Positions 59,657 to 64,000 of a stretch of 64,000 nucleotides of DNA are shown here, piece by piece. The stretch's first letter is position 1. Every line of letters starts with the position of its first letter. This DNA is from Chromatiaceae bacterium (GTDB lineage: Bacteria > Pseudomonadota > Gammaproteobacteria > Chromatiales > Chromatiaceae). A program made the translations under genes and the position numbers. The notes beneath the pieces are model-generated. The model was not told where the DNA came from and did not search any database. It worked only from the letters and a program-made list of their open reading frames with translations. The DNA lies in the NCBI GenBank assembly GCA_024235395.1, contig JACKMK010000003.1, forward strand, positions 868,001 through 932,000, written 5' to 3'.

Positions 59657-60580
59657 TTACCCCGCTGTCCCGGATTCGTTTGTCGAGCGTGTCAGATTCA
59701 TCCCTGCCTCATGCCATTTGACGATGCGGTAACCGTTCCGGGCCTGATTATCCAGCACCACCGTCGCCTCTGTCACATAACGTCCCCCCTGGGGTATCGG
59801 CACTTCGACGTGCACCCGCAGGCCACCGAGTAGACTGCCGCGGATGCCACCGCCGAAATCGATGGCCCCGCGGGTTGGCAGCATGGGTTGAACCCCGAGG
59901 GGCACGGCGGGGCCGGCAAACTGCGCGACCATCTCGTCCCCGATCAGTTCACGTACCTGCGGTGGCGACGCCATCAGGTTCACCTGCGACCTGCGCGAAT
60001 CCACCGTGAGCACGCTGCGCAGCGCGTTGTACAAGTCGCTCGACATGCCATATACCAGGCGTAGTTCGGAAAGGTCGCGGAACGGCACGTTGAGCGGCCC
60101 GTAGCTGTAACCGGCATCGAGGTACTCCTCGCGTTCCGCTCCGTGCAGGTGGCGTACGTCATCTGCGTCGACCCAGTCGGCGATCGCATCGGCCAGCGCG
60201 TCCAGCACCTCGGGGTCGGCACCGGTCGCGGCCAGCGCGCTCCCGAGCAATCTCGGGTTGGCGCGGTTGAGGTCGATCAGACCCTGTTCCTCGTACACCA
60301 CCACCTGTAGGTCGCGATCGCCGAAACGCAGCGAGTGCGGCTCGCCGTCGCTGCGCCAGCTCTGATCGGCGTCACGCAGCTGCAGCATGTACAACGCGAA
60401 GTGCAGCGCGCCGCGCGCCAGCTGCCGGGCCTGTGCGGTTTGCAGCAGGCCGCGGCTCAGGTCGATCTCGGCGCGCTGGGTGAACGTCAGCGAACTGGCT
60501 ACCACGGTCAGCAGCACCAGTACCCACAGGACGGCGATCAACGCAATGCCCGATTCGCGCTGCGGCCATACCCTGGTCAC
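59657..60580 (-). CDS. gspK: Type II secretion system minor pseudopilin GspK
   Basis: 307 aa. The N-terminus R-E-S-G-I-A-L-I-A-V-L-W-V-L is the prepilin-type hydrophobic helix; GspK lacks the Glu5 of other pilins, which fits here. D-L-N-R-A-N and D-W-V-D-A-D-D in the body belong to the GspK alpha domain that caps the pseudopilus tip. The start is GTG at 60580, overlapping the gspJ stop (GTGA). The frame remains open upstream inside gspJ but is not coding there. Confidence 0.9.
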   Translation of the reverse strand: MTRVWPQRESGIALIAVLWVLVLLTVVASSLTFTQRAEIDLSRGLLQTAQARQLARGALHFALYMLQLRDADQSWRSDGEPHSLRFGDRDLQVVVYEEQGLIDLNRANPRLLGSALAATGADPEVLDALADAIADWVDADDVRHLHGAEREEYLDAGYSYGPLNVPFRDLSELRLVYGMSSDLYNALRSVLTVDSRRSQVNLMASPPQVRELIGDEMVAQFAGPAVPLGVQPMLPTRGAIDFGGGIRGSLLGGLRVHVEVPIPQGGRYVTEATVVLDNQARNGYRIVKWHEAGMNLTRSTNESGTAG

Positions 60581-61293
60581 GAGCGGTCGCCCACATTGCG
60601 CAGCGTGATCTCCGGATCGGGCATCTCGACCACCATCTCGGGCCAGTCCTCGGCGGCCTGCTTGATGCGGATCCGGACCAGGCGGGGCAGGGCGGCGACG
60701 CCCGCCCATTCCTCGAACCAGCGCGCCTTCTGGTCGTCCTCGGCGGCGCCAAAATAGGCGATCTCGATATCGTCGAGGTGCTCAATCAGGATATGCCGCC
60801 CGTAGTTCGCGTTGGCGACCTGTCCAGCCGTGGCTTCGACCGGGGTGAGCGGTGTCCACAGTGGCGTGTCCAGGCCCTTGCCTTCCAGGACATCGGGGTG
60901 AAAAAACCAGCGGTCGAGCACCAACTGGCGCTTGTCGCCGTCACCCATCGCGCTCAACCGCATGATGCTGAGGCCGCCGCTGCCGACATAGGCCGGCAGC
61001 GGTGCGACCCATTCCAACATCTCGCGGCTGCCCCAGAACAGCGGTGCTTCGCCGTCCGGCAGCTCGTAGATCAGCCCGCGCGCGGCACTCAGCTCGCGAC
61101 GCAGAAACTCCAGTGTCTGCCGGGTCTCACCGACACGTTCCGCCTTGCCGTCCACCGCTTCCCAGCTACGCGTGCCGAGGTACAGGCCGCCGGTGAGCAG
61201 CAGCATGATCAGTGCCGCGAGGGTCAGCGCAATGACGAACTCGATCAGCGTGTAGCCGGCCGCCTGCTGCTGGCAGGGTCGCAAACCGCTCAT
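60577..61293 (-). CDS. gspJ: Type II secretion system minor pseudopilin GspJ
   Basis: 238 aa. A-A-G-Y-T-L-I-E-F-V-I-A-L-T-L is the type IV prepilin cleavage and helix segment, with the processing site after Gly and Glu at position +5. The globular part has D-R-W-F-F-H and a W-F-E-E-W region as in GspJ. It joins GspI and GspK at the pseudopilus tip. The ATG at 61293 overlaps the gspI stop (ATGA). Confidence 0.9.
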   Translation of the reverse strand: MSGLRPCQQQAAGYTLIEFVIALTLAALIMLLLTGGLYLGTRSWEAVDGKAERVGETRQTLEFLRRELSAARGLIYELPDGEAPLFWGSREMLEWVAPLPAYVGSGGLSIMRLSAMGDGDKRQLVLDRWFFHPDVLEGKGLDTPLWTPLTPVEATAGQVANANYGRHILIEHLDDIEIAYFGAAEDDQKARWFEEWAGVAALPRLVRIRIKQAAEDWPEMVVEMPDPEITLRNVGDRS

Positions 61294-61688
61294 TGCACTC
61301 TCGCCACTTTCAGCGTCTCCAGCGACACGCTGCGCGGTTGCTCGGCGGCTCCCCACTCGACGGTCACGCTGAGCCGATAGGGCAACATCGAAGAAGGACC
61401 TGCATAGTCTGTATCGACCGGCACGCTGGTGAGCTGCCAGCGGTACCGGCCATCCAGTTCCGTGCCGGCGCTGGATTCGTCGAGTGGCGTCACGACGCCC
61501 GCCGCGTCCAGCTTGGATTCGGCAATGGTCACGGCCTTGGTGTAGTCGGCGCCGATCGCGACATTGCGCGTACCCTGCGAAAAGATCTGCATCAACACGC
61601 CGAGCGATAGCGCAAGGATCGAGAAGGCGACCAGCACCTCGAGCAACGAGAACCCCCGTTGACAGCGTTGGCGTCCCCGTTCAATCAA
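61290..61688 (-). CDS. gspI: Type II secretion system minor pseudopilin GspI
   Basis: 132 aa. R-G-F-S-L-L-E-V-L-V-A-F-S-I-L-A-L-S is the prepilin signal and helix with Glu5; A-E-S-K-L in the following helix is typical of GspI. It nucleates the pseudopilus tip with GspJ and GspK. The start is TTG at 61688, which overlaps the gspH stop; no ATG or GTG lies before the processing site. Confidence 0.88.
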   Translation of the reverse strand: MIERGRQRCQRGFSLLEVLVAFSILALSLGVLMQIFSQGTRNVAIGADYTKAVTIAESKLDAAGVVTPLDESSAGTELDGRYRWQLTSVPVDTDYAGPSSMLPYRLSVTVEWGAAEQPRSVSLETLKVARVQ

Positions 61689-62154
61689 TGACGGCCACCT
61701 TGCCGGTCAACCAGTCGATGTCGACCTGGTAGCGACTACCGGCGCGTGCCAGCTGGATACGGCCGCCGGTCGAACTGCCGTCGGGAAAAAAACCGATCGC
61801 GGCCACGCCGGGTGCACGCTGTTGCGATTGGGCGATCGTCAGGCGCACGTCGATCTGTTCGGGGATCGCGATCGGCTGCAAACGTCCTGGAACGCGCATC
61901 TGGCGTTGTTCGAGGTCGATGGTCAGGCGCTCGGCGCTGGCGTGACTGATCGCGAAATTGCGCGTCTGGCGCAAGGCTGAGACCAGGGTGCGCGTGGCGC
62001 TCTTGAGCTGTACGCCCGGCACGGCGCGGCTGAGCAATGGCGGGACCACTGCGAGCAGCAGTCCGGACAACATCAAGACCGCGAGGAGTTCGAGAAGCGT
62101 GAATCCGGCGGTGGGCCTGCGGCTATTCCCAGCTGACCACGTCCTGAGCCTCAC
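61681..62154 (-). CDS. gspH: Type II secretion system pseudopilin GspH
   Basis: 157 aa. A-G-F-T-L-L-E-L-L-A-V-L-M-L-S-G is the prepilin processing and helix segment, and R-N-F-A-I-S-H-A near residue 70 and the beta-rich C-terminus fit GspH. Two GTG codons could start it, at 62163 and 62154. The GGGAGG ribosome-binding site ends right against the first and nine bases before the second, so 62154 is favoured. The 5' end overlaps gspG by about 30 bp. Confidence 0.87.
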   Translation of the reverse strand: MRLRTWSAGNSRRPTAGFTLLELLAVLMLSGLLLAVVPPLLSRAVPGVQLKSATRTLVSALRQTRNFAISHASAERLTIDLEQRQMRVPGRLQPIAIPEQIDVRLTIAQSQQRAPGVAAIGFFPDGSSTGGRIQLARAGSRYQVDIDWLTGKVAVID

Positions 62155-62548
62155 CGTCGCCACCCTCCCGATTGTCCGAACCCAGCGAAAAAAGGTCGTA
62201 CGGGCCGTGCTCTCCGGGATGCCGATACTGGTAATCGTTGCCCCAGGGATCCTGCGGAATCAGTGACTTCTTCAGGTAGGGACCGCGCCACTTGTTGCTG
62301 GCACCGGGATCGCTGACCAGCGCGTTCAGGCCTTCCTCGGTCGAGGGGTAGTGGCCGACATCCAGGCTGTACAGATCGAGCCCGGCACCGAAGTCCTCGA
62401 TCTGCAGCTTTGCAGTCTTGGTCTTGGAGTCGCGCAGGGAGTTCATCACCTGCGGACCGACCAGGCCGGCGAGCAGCGCGAGGATCGCCAGCACGACCAG
62501 CAGCTCGATCAGTGTGAAGCCTTGCAGGCGCAATAATCTGTGTCGCAT
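62123..62548 (-). CDS. gspG: Type II secretion system major pseudopilin GspG
   Basis: 141 aa. Q-G-F-T-L-I-E-L-L-V-V-L-A-I-L is the prepilin cleavage site and helix, and V-G-P-Q-V-M, H-Y-P-S-T-E-E-G-L-N-A-L and D-P-W-G-N-D-Y-Q-Y are the strongly conserved GspG blocks, including the calcium-binding loop. It polymerises into the pseudopilus that drives secretion. It starts at ATG 62548, 191 bp downstream of gspF; that gap shows nothing recognisable. Confidence 0.95.
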   Translation of the reverse strand: MRHRLLRLQGFTLIELLVVLAILALLAGLVGPQVMNSLRDSKTKTAKLQIEDFGAGLDLYSLDVGHYPSTEEGLNALVSDPGASNKWRGPYLKKSLIPQDPWGNDYQYRHPGEHGPYDLFSLGSDNREGGDGEAQDVVSWE

Positions 62549-62739
62549 GTTGTTGACCTAGCAAAAGAATCCGATGGGGGCCTTGTCGCCCGCGAGGCAG
62601 CGGCTGCGGTGTTTCGGCATCCCGGGGTATCGACAGCTGAACCGGGTCGAGCGTTCCCGCGGCCGTGAACATCACGCCGTGTCCGGCAGCCCCGCTTCGG
62701 GCGCCCGTGACAGGTCCGCGAAGGATGGCGTCATCGGCC

Positions 62740-63954
62740 TCAGAACGCAAGTTGATTGGCTTGCATGATCGCCACCAGGATCGAGATGATGATGCCGGCG
62801 ACGATCACGCCGAGCCCGACGATCAGCGCCGGTTCGAGCAAGGTCAGCATCCGTTGCACCGTGGTGCCGACTTCGCGGTCGAACACGTCCGCGACCTTGG
62901 CGAGCATGCTGTCGAGTTGCCCTGATTCCTCGCCAACCTTGATCATCTGCAACGCCAGGTCGGGCAGGATGCCGTCCTGGATCAGCGGTTCGGCGAAGCC
63001 TTTGCCGCGCTTCAGGTGCTGGGCCGCGACGTCGATGGTCTCGGCGACGCGTCGGTTCTCGACGACTTCCCTGACGAGATTCAGCGCGCCCAGCAAGGGC
63101 AGCCCGTTTTCGAGCAGCGTTGACAGGGTGCGCGCAAAGCGCGCCGCCTCGACCTTCACGATCAGGTCCCCGAATAGCGGCAACCTGATGACCCTCTGGT
63201 CCCACCATTCGCGCACCCTTGGTCGCTGCAGCGCGGCCTGGACCGCCGCCGCGGCCAGCGCCAATGCGGCCAACGCGGCCCACCAGTAGTCGCGGAACAG
63301 GTCGCCCACCGTGACCACGATGCGTGTCGGTAATGGCAGTGTCTCGCCCATGTCGGCGAACATCTGGCTGAACTGCGGTACCACGAAGGCCAACAGCAAC
63401 ACGATCGACAGGCCTGCGACGACCACCAGGATCATCGGATAGGTCAGCGCGGACCGCACGCGCTCGCGCAGCTGCGCCGAGCGCTCCAGATAGTCGGCGA
63501 GCCGTTCCAGCACGGCCTCGAGGACACCACCGGACTCGCCCGCACGGACCATGTTGATGTACAGCTTGGAGAAGACCTGGTGCTCGGCTTCCAGCGCGGC
63601 GGCGAATGTGCTCCCGGACTGGATGCGGTCGCGCAGCGCCGCGAGCAGGCGACGGGTCGCGGCGTCGCGGGTGAGGTCGTGCAGCACCTGCAGTGAACGG
63701 TCCAGCGTCAGGCCGGCGCCGAGCAGTGTCGACAATTCGCGCGTCAGGACCGCGACCTGCTGGGCGCGAAAGCGCGTGCCGCGGGGGGTTCTTCCGGCGC
63801 GCAGCAGGGTGCGCAGACCACCCGCGGGGCGAATCTCGATCGGGATCGCGCCTTCCGCCTGCAGTTCGCGCACCAGGGTCTGTTCGTCCGGCGCGTCGCG
63901 TTCCCCCTCGAGATTCTCGCCGTTGGGCCGGACCGCTTTGAAAGCGAACAGCAT
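62740..63954 (-). CDS. gspF: Type II secretion system inner-membrane protein GspF
   Basis: 404 aa, the normal GspF/PilC length. Three membrane segments (near residues 170, 220 and 370) separate two cytoplasmic four-helix domains; L-T-R-E-L-S-T-L-L-G-A-G-L, F-S-K-L-Y-I-N-M-V-R-A-G-E-S-G-G and M-I-K-V-G-E-E-S-G-Q-L are the duplicated family motifs. It forms the core of the assembly platform. The frame is open to the window edge, but the ATG at 63954 gives the typical M-x-x-F-x-F-K-A start and has AGGTG upstream. gspE is expected just beyond the window. Confidence 0.94.
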   Translation of the reverse strand: MLFAFKAVRPNGENLEGERDAPDEQTLVRELQAEGAIPIEIRPAGGLRTLLRAGRTPRGTRFRAQQVAVLTRELSTLLGAGLTLDRSLQVLHDLTRDAATRRLLAALRDRIQSGSTFAAALEAEHQVFSKLYINMVRAGESGGVLEAVLERLADYLERSAQLRERVRSALTYPMILVVVAGLSIVLLLAFVVPQFSQMFADMGETLPLPTRIVVTVGDLFRDYWWAALAALALAAAAVQAALQRPRVREWWDQRVIRLPLFGDLIVKVEAARFARTLSTLLENGLPLLGALNLVREVVENRRVAETIDVAAQHLKRGKGFAEPLIQDGILPDLALQMIKVGEESGQLDSMLAKVADVFDREVGTTVQRMLTLLEPALIVGLGVIVAGIIISILVAIMQANQLAF

Positions 63955-64000
63955 GTCTGCACCTAGCTCGTGCTGTACTGCACCGGTCGACGTGTGCAAC

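Overview
The window reads as a GC-rich gammaproteobacterial chromosome segment. The housekeeping gene order supports this: aroQ-accB-accC-prmA-(zinc-ribbon protein)-dusB-fis-purH-purD on the minus strand, then tlpA-dsbD-cutA, fxsA and groES-groEL. That order is familiar from Chromatiales-like and sulfur-oxidising Gammaproteobacteria; the order-level placement is inference. I see no rRNA or tRNA gene, insertion sequence, prophage or CRISPR array.

Positions 1-3360 hold a histidine phosphatase (cut by the left edge), a phosphoesterase, a uracil-DNA glycosylase-family protein, a secreted dienelactone hydrolase and a sulfotransferase. Positions 3540-21976 are an extracellular-polysaccharide region with families that normally travel with exosortase A (PEP-CTERM sorting): a PLP-dependent decarboxylase, an O-antigen-ligase-like membrane protein, and a compact acyl-CoA ligase / acyl carrier protein / hydrolase 2 / hydrolase 1 operon. 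Between them lie a TPR protein, an FkbM methyltransferase, a flippase, two glycosyltransferases, a second sulfotransferase, a large membrane protein and an unusual ATP-grasp/low-molecular-weight phosphatase fusion. No exosortase is in the window. Several intergenic gaps here are about 460-515 bp, long compared with the packed operons elsewhere.

Positions 22047-36854 are mostly housekeeping: msrA, a VanZ-like protein, purD, a small Cys-rich protein, a divergent HNH/alkyltransferase-like pair, purH, fis, dusB, a DUF3426-type protein, prmA, accC, accB, aroQ, a TlpA thioredoxin, a DsbD with a duplicated N-terminal domain, cutA and fxsA. A gene for a 189-aa unknown protein then stands back-to-back with groESL. 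The groES promoter carries a perfectly spaced CIRCE operator overlapping sigma70-like and sigma32-like elements, and a second CIRCE-like site lies beside the unknown gene.

Positions 40012-48327 hold a membrane PP2C phosphatase, a DUF302 protein, glnE, ilvE, a zf-CHCC protein, an LpxL-like acyltransferase, a methyltransferase and a small four-helix membrane protein. Positions 48370-55047 (minus strand) hold a large membrane protein, a polyprenyl-phosphate-type GT2 and the dTDP-rhamnose set rfbBACD. With the small membrane protein they resemble a three-part Arn/Gtr-type periplasmic glycosylation module. Positions 55186-63954 are a type II secretion operon, gspF-G-H-I-J-K-L-M-C/N-D, with gspE probably just beyond the right edge.
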